From Acanthosepion esculentum (lineage: Eukaryota > Mollusca > Cephalopoda > Sepiida > Sepiidae), in assembly GCA_964036315.1 (NCBI GenBank), contig CAXIWW010000817.1, positions 7,103,501 to 7,167,500 on the forward strand: DNA of 64,000 nucleotides, given 5' to 3'. Positions 24,360 to 37,459 of this stretch are shown here, in pieces. The notes beneath the pieces were generated by a model, which saw only the letters and a list, made by a program, of their open reading frames with translations, did no database searches and was not told the origin of the DNA. Position numbers and translations under genes: made by a program. How positions within the stretch are numbered: position 1 is the stretch's first letter; each line of letters starts with the position of its first letter.

Positions 24360-27300
24360 ATGTGTTGGGGGACGTATGCGTGGGACTTTCTGGGACTGTC
24401 CCCTGGGTGGGGGTGTCGTCTGCGTAGGACATTGTGGGACTGGGGGTCGTCTGCGTGGGACTTTCTGGGACTGGGGGTTGACCGCGTGGGACTTTCTGGG
24501 ACAGTCTCCAGGGTGGGGGGTCGTCTTTTTGGGACGTTCTGGGACTGTCTCCTGGGTGGAGGGTCGTCTTCGTGGGACTTTCTCGGACTGGGGCTCGTCG
24601 GCGTGGGACTTTCTGGGACTGGGGATCGTCTGCGTGGGACTTTCTGGGACTGTCTCCTGGGTGGGGGGTCGTCTGCGTGGGACTTTCTGGGACTGTGGGT
24701 TGTCAAAGTGGGACTTTCTGGGACTGTCTCCTGGGTGGGGGTCGTCTGCGTGGGACGTTCTGGGACTGTCTCCTGGGTGGGGGGTCGTCAGTTTGGGTCT
24801 TTCTGGGACTGTCTCCTGGGTGTGGGGTCATCTGCATGGGACTTTCTTGGACTGTGACTGGTCTGCGTGGGACATTCTGGGACTGGTGGTCGTCTACGTG
24901 GGACTTTCTTGTACTGTCCCTGGGTTGGGGGTCGTCTGCGTGGGACTTTCTGGGACTGGGGGTCATCTGCGTGGGACTTTCTGGGACTGTCTCCTGGGTG
25001 GGGGGTCGTCAGTTTGGGACTTTCTGGGACTGGGTTCGTCTGCGTAGGTCTTTCTGGGACTCTCTCCTGGGTGGGGGTCGTCTGCGTGGAATATCTGGGA
25101 CTGTCTCCTGGGTGGGCGGTCGTCTGCGTGGGACTTTCTGGGACTGGGTTCGTCTGCGTGGGTCTTTCTGGGACTGTCTCCTGGGTGAGGGTCGTCTTCG
25201 TGGGACTTTCTGGGACTGTCTCCTGGGTGGGGAGTCATCTGCGTGGGACTTTCTGGGACTGGGGGTCGTCTGCGTGGGACTTCCTCGGACTGTCTCCTGA
25301 CTGGGGGGTCGTCTGCGTGGAAATTTCTGTGCCTGTCTCCTGGGTGGGGGTCGTCTGCGTGGGACTTTCTGGGACTGTCTCCTGGGTGTGGTGTTGTCTG
25401 CGTGGGACATTCTGTGACTGTCTCCTGGGGGGGGTCGTCTGCGTGGGACTTTCTTGGACTGGGGGTCGTCTGCGTGGGACTTTCTGGGACTGTCTCCTGG
25501 GTGGGGGTCGTCTGCGTGGGACTTTCTGGGACTGGGGGTCGTCTGCGTGGGACTTTCTGGGACTGTCTCCTGGGTGGGAGGTCGTCTGGGTGGGACTTTC
25601 TTGGACTCGGGGTCGTCTGCGTGGGTCTTTATTGGACTCTCTCCTGGGTGGGGAGTCGTCTGCGTGGGACTTTCTGGGACTGGGGTCGTCTGCGTGGGTC
25701 TTTCTGGGACTGTCTCCTGGGTGGGGGTTCGTCTGCGTGGGACTTTCTGGGACTGTCTCCTGCGTGGGAGGTCGTCTGCTTGGGACTTTCAGGGACTGGG
25801 TGTCGTCTGCGTGGGAGATTCTGGGACAGTCTCCTGGGTGGGGTTCGTCGGCGTGGGATTTTCTGGGACTGGGGGGCGTCTGCGTGGGACTTTCTGGGAC
25901 AGTGGGTCGTCTCCGTGGGACTTTCTGGGACTGTCTCATGGGTGGGGGGGTCGTCTGCGTGGGACTTTCTGGGACTGTCTCCTGGGTGGGGGGTCGTCTG
26001 CGTGTGACTTTCTGGGACTGTCTCCTGGGTGGTGAGTCGTCTGCGTGGGACTTTCTGGGACTGGGGTCGTCTGCGTGGGTCTTTCTGGGACTGTCTGCTG
26101 GGTGGGGGTTCGTCTGCGTGGGACTTTCTGGGACTGTCTCCTGGGTGGGGGGTCGTCTGCGTGGGACTTTCTGGGACTGTGGGTTGTCAAAGTGGGACTT
26201 TCTGGGACTGTCTCCTGGGTGGGGGTCGTCTGCGTGGGACGTTCTGGGACTGTCTCCTGGGTGGGGGGTCGTCAGTTTGGGTCTTTCTGGGACTGTCTCC
26301 TGGGTGGGGGGTCGTCTGCTTGGGACTTTCTTGGACTGTGACTGGTCTGCGTGGGACATTCTGGGACTGGTGGTCGTCTACGTGGGATTTTTTGTACTGT
26401 CCCTGAGTTGGGGGTCGTCTGCGTGGGACTTCCTGGGACTGGGGGTCATCTGCGTGGGACTTTCTGGGACTGTCTCCTGGGTGGGCGGTCGTCTGCGTGG
26501 GACTTTCTGGGACTGGGTTCGTCTGCGTAGGTCTTTCTGGGACTCTCTCCTGGGTGGGGGTCGTCTGCGTGGGATATCTGGGACTGTCTCCTGGGTGGGC
26601 GGTCGTCTGCGTGGGACTTTCTGGGACTGGGTTCGTCTGCGTGGGTCTTTCTGGGACTGTCTCCTGGGTGAGGGTCGTCTTCGTGGGACTTTCTGGGACT
26701 GTCTCCTGGGTGGGGAGTCATCTGCGTGGGACTTTCTGGGACTGGGGGTCGTCTGCGTGGGACTTCCTCGGACTGTCTCCTGACTGGGGGGTCGTCTGCG
26801 TGGAAATTTCTGTGCCTGTCTCCTGGGTGGGGGTCGTCTGTGTGGGACTTTCTGGGACTGTCTCCTGGGTGTGGTGTTGTCTGCGTGGGACATTCTGTGA
26901 CTGTCTCCTGGGGGGGGTCGTCTGCGTGGGACTTTCTTGGACTGGGGGTCGTCTGCGTGGGACTTTCTGGGACTGTCTCCTGGGTGGGGGTCGTCTGCGT
27001 GGGACTTTCTGGGACTGGGGGTCGTCTGCGTGGGACTTTCTGGGACTGTCTCCTGGGTGGGAGGTCGTCTGGGTGGGACTTTCTTGGACTCGGGGTCGTC
27101 TGCGTGGGTCTTTATTGGACTCTCTCCTGGGTGGGGAGTCGTCTGCGTGGGACTTTCTGGGACTGGGGTCGTCTGCGTGGGTCTTTCTGGGACTGTCTCC
27201 TGGGTGGGGGTTCGTCTGCGTGGGACTTTCTGGGACTGTCTCCTGCGTGGGAGGTCGTCTGCTTGGGACTTTCAGGGACTGGGTGTCGTCTGCGTGGGAG

Positions 27301-28269
27301 ATTCTGGGACAGTCTCCTGGGTGGGGTTCGTCGGCGTGGGATTTTCTGGGACTGGGGGGCGTCTGCGTGGGACTTTCTGGGACAGTGGGTCGTCTCCGTG
27401 GGACTTTCTGGGACCTTCTCATGGGTGGGGGGGTCGTCTGCGTGGGACTTTCTGGGACTGTCTCCTGGGTGGGAGGTCGTCTGCGTGTGACTTTCTGGGA
27501 CTGTCTCCTGGGTGGTGAGTCGTCTGCGTGGGACTTTCTGGGACTGGGGTCGTCTGCGTGGGTCTTTCTGGGACTGTCTCCTGGGTGGGGGTTCGTCTGC
27601 GTGGGACTTTCTGGGACTGTCTCCTGCGTGGGAGGTCGTCTGCTTTGGACTTTCAGGGACTGGGTGTCGTCTGCGTGGCAGTTTCTGGGACAGTCTCCTG
27701 GGTGTGGTTCGTCTGCGTTGGACTTTCTGGGACTGTGAGTCGTCACCGTGGGACTTTCTGGGACTGTCTCATGGGTGGGGGGGGGGTCGTCTGCGTGGGA
27801 CTTTCTGGGACTGTCTCCTTGGTGGGGGGGGTCGTCTGCGTAGGACATTGTGGGACTGGTGGTCGTCTGCATGTTACTTTCTGGGACTGTCTGCTGGGTG
27901 GGTAGTCGTCTGCTTGGGACTTTCTGAGACAGGGGGTCGTCTGCGTGGGTCTTTCTGGTACTGACTCCTGGGTGGGGGTCCGTCTGCGTGGGACTTTCTG
28001 GGACTGTCTCCTGAGTGGAGGGTCCTCTGCGTGGGAATTTTGGGACTGGGTGTCATCTGCGTGGGACTTTCTGGGACAGGGGGTCTTCTGCGTGGGACTT
28101 TCTGGGACTGGGGTTCATCTTCGTGGGACATTCTGGGACTGGGGGTTGTCTGCGTGGGACTTTCAGGGACTCTCTTCTGGATGGGGGATCGTCTGCGTGG
28201 GACTTTCTGGGACTGTCTCCTTGGTGGGGGGCGTCTGCGTGGGACATTCTGGGACTGTGGGTCTTCTGC

Positions 28270-29467
28270 GTGGGACTTTCTGGTACTGTCTCCTGGGTGG
28301 GGTGTCGTCTGCGTGGGACTTTGTGGGACTGGTGGTCGTCTGCGTGGGACTTTCTGGGACTGCTTGTCGTCTGCGTGTTACTTTCTGGGACTGTCTCCTG
28401 GGTGGGGATTCGTCTGCCTGGGACTTTCTGAGACTGGGTGTCATCTGCGTGGTAGTTTCTGGGACTGTCTTCTGGGTGGGTGTCGTCTGCGTGGGACTTT
28501 CTGGGACTGTCTCCTGCGTGGGAGGTCGTCTGCTTGGGACTTTCAGGGACTGGGTGTCGTCTGCGTGGGAGATTCTGGGACAGTCTCCTGGGTGGGGTTC
28601 GTCGGCGTGGGATTTTCTGGGACTGGGGGGCGTCTGCGTGGGACTTTCTGGGACAGTGGGTCGTCTCCGTGGGACTTTCTGGGACTGTCTCATGGGTGGG
28701 GGGGTCGTCTGCGTGGGACTTTCTGGGACTGTCTCCTGGGTGGGGGGTCGTCTGCGTGTGACTTTCTGGGACTGTCTCCTGGGTGGTGAGTCGTCTGCGT
28801 GGGACTTTCTGGGACTGGGGTCGTCTGCGTGGGTCTTTCTGGGACTGTCTCCTGGGTGGGGGTTCGTCTGCGTGGGACTTTCTGGGACTGTCTCCTGGGT
28901 GGGGGGTCGTCTGCGTGGGACTTTCTGGGACTGTGGGTTGTCAAAGTGGGACTTTCTGGGACTGTCTCCTGGGTGGGGGTCGTCTGCGTGGGACGTTCTG
29001 GGACTGTCTCCTGGGTGGGGGGTCGTCAGTTTGGGTCTTTCTGGGACTGTCTCCTGGGTGGGGGGTCGTCTGCATGGGACTTTCTTGGACTGTGACTGGT
29101 CTGCGTGGGACATTCTGGGACTGGTGGTCGTCTACGTGGGACTTTCTTGTACTGTCCCTGAGTTGGGGGTCGTCTGCGTGGGACTTCCTGGGACTGTCTC
29201 CTGGGTGGGCGGTCGTCTGCGTGGGACTTTCTGGGACTGGGTTCGTCTGCGTAGGTCTTTCTGGGACTCTCTCCTGGGTGGGGGTCGTCTGCGTGGGATA
29301 TCTGGGACTGTCTCCTGGGTGGGCGGTCGTCTGCGTGGGACTTTCTGGGACTGGGTTCGTCTGCGTGGGTCTTTCTGGGACTGTCTCCTGGGTGAGGGTC
29401 GTCTTCGTGGGACTTTCTGGGACTGTCTCCTGGGTGGGGAGTCATCTGCGTGGGACTTTCTGGGACT
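28270..29467 (+). repeat. 1852-bp-offset duplication in G-rich array, copy 1
   Basis: Starts at the TCTGGTACTGTCTCC variant (TGGTAC at 28281) and stays collinear with 30122-31319 at a constant offset of 1852 bp (28799/30651, 29026/30878). No length change is visible within it. This suggests a very recent copy. Confidence 0.9.
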
Positions 29468-30121
29468 GGGGGTCGTCTGCGTGGGACTTCCTCGGACTGT
29501 CTCCTGACTGGGGGGTCGTCTGCGTGGAAATTTCTGTGCCTGTCTCCTGGGTGGGGGTCGTCTGTGTGGGACTTTCTGGGACTGTCTCCTGGGTGTGGTG
29601 TTGTCTGCGTGGGACATTCTGTGACTGTCTCCTGGGGGGGGTCGTCTGCGTGGGACTTTCTTGGACTGGGGGTCGTCTGCGTGGGACTTTCTGGGACTGT
29701 CTCCTGGGTGGGGGTCGTCTGCGTGGGACTTTCTGGGACTGGGGGTCGTCTGCGTGGGACTTTCTGGGACTGTCTCCTGGGTGGGAGGTCGTCTGGGTGG
29801 GACTTTCTTGGACTCGGGGTCGTCTGCGTGGGTCTTTATTGGACTCTCTCCTGGGTGGGGAGTCGTCTGCGTGGGACTTTCTGGGACTGGGGTCGTCTGC
29901 GTGGGTCTTTCTGGGACTGTCTCCTGGGTGGGGGTTCGTCTGCGTGGGACTTTCTGGGACTGTCTCCTGCGTGGGAGGTCGTCTGCTTGGGACTTTCAGG
30001 GACTGGGTGTCGTCTGCGTGGGAGATTCTGGGACAGTCTCCTGGGTGGGGTTCGTCGGCGTGGGATTTTCTGGGACTGGGGGGCGTCTGCGTGGGACTTT
30101 CTGGGACAGTGGGTCGTCTCC

Positions 30122-31319
30122 GTGGGACTTTCTGGTACTGTCTCCTGGGTGGGGTGTCGTCTGCGTGGGACTTTGTGGGACTGGTGGTCGTCTGCGTGGG
30201 ACTTTCTGGGACTGCTTGTCGTCTGCGTGTTACTTTCTGGGACTGTCTCCTGGGTGGGGATTCGTCTGCCTGGGACTTTCTGAGACTGGGTGTCATCTGC
30301 GTGGTAGTTTCTGGGACTGTCTTCTGGGTGGGTGTCGTCTGCGTGGGACTTTCTGGGACTGTCTCCTGCGTGGGAGGTCGTCTGCTTGGGACTTTCAGGG
30401 ACTGGGTGTCGTCTGCGTGGGAGATTCTGGGACAGTCTCCTGGGTGGGGTTCGTCGGCGTGGGATTTTCTGGGACTGGGGGGCGTCTGCGTGGGACTTTC
30501 TGGGACAGTGGGTCGTCTCCGTGGGACTTTCTGGGACTGTCTCATGGGTGGGGGGGTCGTCTGCGTGGGACTTTCTGGGACTGTCTCCTGGGTGGGGGGT
30601 CGTCTGCGTGTGACTTTCTGGGACTGTCTCCTGGGTGGTGAGTCGTCTGCGTGGGACTTTCTGGGACTGGGGTCGTCTGCGTGGGTCTTTCTGGGACTGT
30701 CTCCTGGGTGGGGGTTCGTCTGCGTGGGACTTTCTGGGACTGTCTCCTGGGTGGGGGGTCGTCTGCGTGGGACTTTCTGGGACTGTGGGTTGTCAAAGTG
30801 GGACTTTCTGGGACTGTCTCCTGGGTGGGGGTCGTCTGCGTGGGACGTTCTGGGACTGTCTCCTGGGTGGGGGGTCGTCAGTTTGGGTCTTTCTGGGACT
30901 GTCTCCTGGGTGGGGGGTCGTCTGCATGGGACTTTCTTGGACTGTGACTGGTCTGCGTGGGACATTCTGGGACTGGTGGTCGTCTACGTGGGACTTTCTT
31001 GTACTGTCCCTGAGTTGGGGGTCGTCTGCGTGGGACTTCCTGGGACTGTCTCCTGGGTGGGCGGTCGTCTGCGTGGGACTTTCTGGGACTGGGTTCGTCT
31101 GCGTAGGTCTTTCTGGGACTCTCTCCTGGGTGGGGGTCGTCTGCGTGGGATATCTGGGACTGTCTCCTGGGTGGGCGGTCGTCTGCGTGGGACTTTCTGG
31201 GACTGGGTTCGTCTGCGTGGGTCTTTCTGGGACTGTCTCCTGGGTGAGGGTCGTCTTCGTGGGACTTTCTGGGACTGTCTCCTGGGTGGGGAGTCATCTG
31301 CGTGGGACTTTCTGGGACT
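30122..31319 (+). repeat. 1852-bp-offset duplication in G-rich array, copy 2
   Basis: Second copy of 28270-29467 (TGGTAC at 30133). It departs from copy 1 near 31320, where copy 1 continues with the TCCTCGG marker unit and copy 2 continues with GTCTCCTGGGTGGGTGTTCG. Confidence 0.9.
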
Positions 31320-31739
31320 GTCTCCTGGGTGGGTGTTCGTCTGCGTGGGATTTTCTGGCATTGGGGGTCGTCTGCGTGGGACTTGCTGGGACACTCTCCT
31401 GTCTGGGGGTCGTCAGGGTTAGGGACTGGGACTGTCTCCTGGGTGGGGGGTCGTCTTCATGGGACTTTCTGGGACTGGGGGTCTTTTGCGTGGGACTTTC
31501 TGGGACTGTCTCCTGCGTGGGGGGTCGTCTGCGTGGGACTTTCATGGACTGGGTGTCGTCTGCGTGGGACTTTCTGGGACTGTCTCCTGGGTGGTGGTCG
31601 TCTGCGTGGGACTTTCTGGGACTGTCTCCTGGGTGGGGGGTCGTCTGCGTGGGACTTTCTGGGACTGTCTCCTGGGTGGGTGTTCGTCTGCGTGGGACTT
31701 TCTGGGACTGGGGGTCGTCTGCGTGGGCCTTTCTGGGAC

Positions 31740-34050
31740 AGTCTCCTGGGTCCGGTGTCGTCTGCGTGGGACTTTGTGGGACTGGTGGTCTTCTGCGTGG
31801 GACTTTCTGGGACTGTCTCCTGGGTGGGGGTCGTCTGCGTGGGACTTTCTGGGATTGTCTCCTGGCTGGGGGTCGTCTGCATGGGACTTCCTAGGACTGG
31901 GGGTCGTCTGCGTGGGACTAACTGGGACTGTCTCCTGGGTGGGTGTTCGTCTGCGTGGGATTTTCTGGGACTGGGGGTCGTCTGCGTGGGAATTGCTGGG
32001 ACACTCTCCAGTCTGGGGGTCGTCTGCGTGGGACTTTCTGGCTCTGGCTCCTGGGTGTGGGGTCGTCTGCGTGGGATATCTAGGACTGTCTCCTGGGTGG
32101 GGGGTCGTCTTCATGGGACTTTCTGGGATGGGGGTCTTTTGCGTGGGACTTTCTGGGACTGTCTCCTGCGTGGGGGGTCGTCTGCGTGGGACTTTCATGG
32201 ACTGGGTGTCGTCTGCGTGGGACTTTCTGGGACTGTCTCCTGGGTGGTGGTCGTCTGCGTGGGACTTTCTGGGACTGTCTCCTGGGTGGGGGGTCGTCTG
32301 CGTGGGACTTTCTGGGACTGTCTCCTGGGTGGGTGTTCGTCTGCGTGGGATTTTCTGGGATTGGGGGTCGTCTGCGTGGGACTTGCTGGGACACTCTCCT
32401 GTCTGGGGGTCGTCTGCGTGGGACTTTCTGGGACTGTCTCCTGGGTGGGGGGTCGTCTGCGTGGGATATCTAGGACTGTCTCCTGGGTGGGGTGTCGTCT
32501 GCTTGGGACTTTCTGGGACTGGGGGTTGTCTGCATGGGTCTTTCTGGTACAGTCTCCTGCGTGCGGTGTCGTCTGCGTGTGATTTTGTGGGATTGGGGGT
32601 CGTCTGCGTGGGTCATTCTGGGACTCACTTCTGGGTGGGGCTCGTCTGCGTGGGACATTCTGGGACTGTTTCCTGGGTGGGGACTCGTCTGCGTGGGACG
32701 TTCTGGGACTGGGGTTCGTCTGGGTGGGTCTTTCTGGGACAGTCTCCTGGGTGCGGTGTCGTCTGCGTGGGACTTTGTGGGACTGGGGGTCTTCTGCGTG
32801 GGACTTTCTGGCATTGTCTCCTGGCTGGGGGTCGTCTGCATGGGATTTCCTAGGTCTGGGGGTCGTCTGCGTGGGACTTTCTGGCACTGTCTCCTGGGTG
32901 GGGGGTCGTCTGCGTCGGACTTTCTGGGACTGACTCCTGGGTGGGGGTTGTCTGCGTGGGACTTTCTGGGACTGTCTCCTGGGTGGTGGGTCGTCTGCGT
33001 GGGATATCTGGGACTGCCTCCTGTGTTGGGGGTCTTCTTCATGGGACTTTCTGGGACTGGGGATCGTCTGCGTGGGATTTTCCGGGACTGTCTCCTTGGT
33101 GGGGGCTCATCTGCGTGGGACTTTCTGGGACTGTCTCCTGGGTGGGGGTTCGTCTGCGTGGGACTTTCAGGGACTGGGTGTCGTCTGCGTGGGACTTTCT
33201 GGGACTGTCTCCTGGGTGGGGGTCGTCTGTGTGTGACTTTCTGGGACTGGGGGTCGTATGCGTGGGACTTTCTGGGACTGTCTCCTGGGTGGCTGTTCGT
33301 CTGCGTGGGATTTTCTGAGACTGGGGGTCGTCTGCGTCAGACTTGCTGGGACTGTCTCCTGTCTGGGTGTTGTCTGCGTGGGACTTTCTTGGATTGGGGG
33401 TCGTCTGCGTGGGACTTTCTGTGACTGACTCCTGGGTGGGGGCTCGTCTGCGTGGGACTTTCTGGCACTGTCTCCTGGGTTGGGGTCGTCTGCGTGGGAT
33501 ATCAAGGACTGTCACCTGCGTGGAGGGTCGTCTGCATGGGACTTTCTGGGACTGTGGGTCTTTTGCGTGGGACTTTCTGGGACTGTCTCCTGGGTGGGGC
33601 GTCGTCTGCGTGGGACTTTCTCGGACTGTCTCCTGGGTGGGGGTTCGTCTGCGTGGGACTTGCTGGGACACTCTCCTGTCTGGCTCCTGGGTGTGGGGTC
33701 GTCTGCATGGGATATCTAGGACTGTCTCCTGGGTGGGGTGTCGTCTGCATGGGACTTTCTGGGTCTGTGGGTCGTCTGCATGGGTCTTTCTGGTACAGTC
33801 TACTGGGTGCCGTGTCGTCTGCGCGGGATTTTGTGGGACTGGGGGTCGTCTGCGTGGGACTTTCTGGGACTGGGGGTCGTCTGCGTGGGACATCCTGGGA
33901 CTGTCTCCCGGCTGGGGGGTCGTCTGCGTGGGAATTTCTGGGAGTGTCTCCTGGGTGGGTGTCGTCTGTTTGGGACTTTCTGGGACTGTCTCCTGGGTGG
34001 GGGTCGTCTGCGTGGGACTTTCTGGGAATGTCTCCTGCGTGGGGGGTCGT
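31740..34050 (+). repeat. 2.7-kb higher-order block in G-rich array, copy 1
   Basis: Shares a long ordered series of private variants with 34440-36822. Offsets move in steps of unit size: 2701 at 31741, 2743 at 31861, 2699 at 32496, 2741 at 32941-33343 and 2772 at 33738. The steps are 42-44 and 31 bp, that is, gain or loss of single long or short units. Confidence 0.87.
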
Positions 34051-34439
34051 CTGCGTGGGATTTTCTGGGATTGGGGGTCGTCTGCGTTGGACTTGCTGGG
34101 ACACTCTCCTGTCTTGGGTTCGTCTGCGTGGGACTTTCTGGGACTGTCTCCTGGGTGGGGGGTCGTCTGCTTGGGACTTTCTGGGACTGGGGGTTGTCTG
34201 CATGGGTCTTTCTGGAACAGTCTCCTGCGTGCGGTGTCGTCTGCGAGGGATTTTGTGGGATTGGGGGTCGTCTGCGTGGGACTTTATGGGACTGGGGGTC
34301 GTCTGCGTGTGTCATTCTGGGACTCTCTCCTTGGTGGGGGGGTCGTCTGCGTGGGACATTTTGGGACTGTTTCCTGGGTGGGGACTCTCTGCGTGGGACT
34401 TTCTGGGACTGGGGGTCGTCCGAGTGGGCCTTTCTGGGA

Positions 34440-36822
34440 CAGTCTCCTGGGTCCGGTGTCGTCTGCGTGGGACTTTGTGGGACTGGTGGTCTTCTGCGTG
34501 GGACTTTCTTGGACTGTCTCCTGTGTGGGGGTCGTCTGTTTGGGACTTTTTGGGACTGTCTCCTGGGTGGGGGTCGTCTGCGTGGGACTTTCTGGGATTG
34601 TCTCCTGGCTGGGGGTCGTCTGCATGGGACTTCCTAGGACTGGGGGTCGTCTGCGTGGGACTAACTGGGACTGTCTCCTGGGTGGGTGTTCGTCTGCGTG
34701 GGATTTTCTGGGACTGGGGGTCGTCTGCGTGGGAATTGCTGGGACACTCTCCAGTCTGGGGGTCGTCTGCGTGGGACTTTCTGGCTCTGGCTCCTGGGTG
34801 TGGGGTCGTCTGCGTGGGATATCTAGGACTGTCTCCTGGGTGGGGGGTCGTCTTCATGGGACTTTCTGGGACTGGGGGTCTTTTGCGTGGGACTTTCTGG
34901 GACTGGGTGTCGTCTGCGTGGGACTTTCTGGGACTGTCTCCTGGGTGGTGGTCGTCTGCGTGGGACTTTCTGGGACTGTCTCCTGGGTGGGGGGTCGTCT
35001 GCGTGGGACTTTCTGGGACTGTCTCCTGGGTGGGTGTTCGTCTGCGTGGGATTTTCTGGGATTGGGGGTCGTCTGCGTGGGACTTGCTGGGACACTCTCC
35101 TGTCTGGGGGTCGTCAGGGTTAGGGACTGGGACTGTCTCCTGGGTGGGGGGTCGTCTGCGTGGGATATCTAGGACTGTCTCCTGGGTGGGGTGTCGTCTG
35201 CTTTGGACTTTCTGGGACTGGGGGTTGTCTGCATGGGTCTTTCTGGTACAGTCTCCTGCGTGCGGTGTCGTCTGCGTGTGATTTTGTGGGATTGGGGGTC
35301 GTCTGCGTGGGTCATTCTGGGACTCACTTCTGGGTGGGGCTCGTCTGCGTGGGACATTCTGGGACTGTTTCCTGGGTGGGGACTCGTCTGCGTGGGACGT
35401 TCTGGGACTGGGGTTCGTCTGGGTGGGTCTTGCTGGGACAGTCTCCTGGGTGCGGTGTCGTCTGCGTGGGACTTTGTGGGACTGGGGGTCTTCTGCGTGG
35501 GACTTTCTGGGACTGTCTCCTGGGTGGGGGTCGTCTGCGTGGGACTTTCTGGCATTGTCTCCTGGCTGGGGGTCGTCTGCATGGGATTTCCTAGGTCTGG
35601 GGGTCGTCTGCGTGGGACTTTCTGGCACTGTCTCCTGGGTGGGGGGTCGTCTGCGTCGGACTTTCTGGGACTGACTCCTGGGTGGGGGTTGTCTGCGTGG
35701 GACTTTCTGGGACTGTCTCCTGGGTGGTGGGTCGTCTGCGTGGGATATCTGGGACTGCCTCCTGTGTTGGGGGTCTTCTTCATGGGAATTTCTGGGACTG
35801 GGGGTCGTCTGCGTGGGATTTTCCGGGACTGTCTCCTTGGTGGGTGCTCATCTGCGTGGGAATTTCTGGGACTGTCTCCTGGGTGGAGTTTCGTCTGCGT
35901 GGGACTTTCAGGGATTGGGTGTCGTCTGCGTGGGACTTTCTGGGACTGTCTCCTGGGTGGGGGTCGTCTGTGTGTGACTTTCTGGGACAGGGGGTCGTAT
36001 GCGTGGGACTTTCTGGGACTGTCTCCTGGGTGGCTGTTCGTCTGCGTGGGATTTTCTGAGACTGGGGGTCGTCTGCGTCAGACTTGCTGGGACTGTCTCC
36101 TGTCTGGGTGTTGTCTGCGTGGGACTTTCTTGGATTGGGGGTCGTCTGCGTGGGACTTTCTGGCACTTTCTCCTGGGTTGGGGTCGTCTGCGTGGGATAT
36201 CAAGGACTGTCACCTGGGTGGGGGGTCGTCTGCATGGGACTTTCTGGGACTGTGGGTCTTTTGCGTGGGACTTTTTGGGACTGTCTCCTGCGTGGAGGGT
36301 CGTCTAAGTGGGACTTTCTGGTACTGGGGGTCGTCTGCGTGGGACTTTCTGGGACTGTCTCCTGGGTGGGGCGTCGTCTGCGTGGGACTTTCTCGGACTG
36401 TCTCCTTGGTGGGTGTTCGTCTGCGTGGGACTTGCTGGGACACTCTCCTGTCTGGCTCCTGGGTGTGGGGTCGTCTGCATGGGATATCTAGGACTGTCTC
36501 CTGGGTGGGGTGTCGTCTGCATGGGACTTTATGGGACTGTGGGTCGTCTGCATGGGTCTTTCTGGTACAGTCTACTGGGTGCCGTGTCGTTTGCGCGGGA
36601 TTTTGTGGGACTGGGGGTCGTCTGCGTGGGACTTTCTGGGACTGGGGGTCGTCTGCGTGGGACATCCTGGGACTGTCTCCCAGCTGGGGGGTCGTCTGCG
36701 TGGGAATTTCTGGGAGTGTCTCCTGGGTGGGTGTCGTCTGTTTGGGACTTTCTGGGACTGTCTCCTGGGTGGGGGTCGTCTGCGTGGGACTTTCTGGGAA
36801 TGTCTCCTGCGTGGGGGGTCCT
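34440..36822 (+). repeat. 2.7-kb higher-order block in G-rich array, copy 2
   Basis: Second copy of 31740-34050. Examples of shared variants: CTTCCTAGGACTGG followed by GGGACTAACTGGG (31880/34620 region), TTCTACTGGGTGCCGTG-type units (33800/36570 region) and ATATCAAGGACTGTCACC (33500/36200). Confidence 0.87.
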
Positions 36823-37459
36823 CTGCGTGGGACTTTCTGGGACTGGGTGTCGTCTGCGTGGGACTTTCTTGGACTGTCTCCTGGGTGGGGGTCGTCTGCG
36901 TGGGATATCTAGGACTGTCTCCTGGGTGGGGGGTCGTCTGCATGGGATTTTCTGGGACTGGGGGTCTTTTGCGTGGGACTTTCTGGGACTGTCTCCTGCG
37001 TGGGGGATCCTCTGCGTGGGACTTACTTTGACAGGGGCTCGTCTGCGTGGGACTTTTTGGGACTGACTCCTGGGGGGGATTCGTCTGCGTGGGATATCTA
37101 GGACTGTCTCCTGGGTGGGGGTCGTCTGCATGGGACTTTCTGGGACTGTGGGTCTTCTGCGTGGGACTTTCTGGGACTGTCTCCTGGGTGGGGGGTCGTC
37201 TGCGTGGGATATCGAGGACTGTCTCCTGGGTGGGAGGTCGTCTGCATGGGTCTTTCTGGTACAGTCTCCTGGGTGCGGTGTCGTCTGCGTGGGATTTTGT
37301 GGGATTGGGGGTCGTCTGCGTGGGACTTTCTGGGACTGGGGGTCGTCTGCGTGGGACTTTCTGGGACTGTCTCCTGGGGGGTCGTCTGCGTGGGACTTTC
37401 TGGGACTGTCTCCTCTGTGGGGGGTCGTCTGCGTGGAATTTCTGGGACTGTCTCATGGG

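Larger units (their letters stand above)
21461..27697 (+). repeat. Composite tandem duplication, copy 2
   Basis: Second copy of 14020-21460. Offset is 7441 bp until about 18.74/26.17 kb; copy 1 then has an additional unit of about 1.19 kb, and the offset becomes 6246 bp (for example 20251/26497). Matching resumes up to the GGCAGTTTCTGGGACAG variant (21430/27673). Observed differences are few: a CTAC to AAAC change at about 22886 and different G-run lengths near 17986/25427. This is consistent with a recent event. Confidence 0.9.

Noticed and set aside
28783..31422. 879-codon open frame on the + strand, and others of 380-638 codons
   Set aside because: They lie wholly in the G-rich minisatellite, whose consensus has no stops in any frame. 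Overlapping frames and the opposite strand are equally open, and starts fall at chance ATG variants.
31405..31432. Telomere-like AGGGTTAGGG, also near 35115
   Set aside because: Only about one and a half telomere repeats inside a G-rich unit, and the second occurrence is a copy of the same variant. Not evidence of an interstitial telomere.
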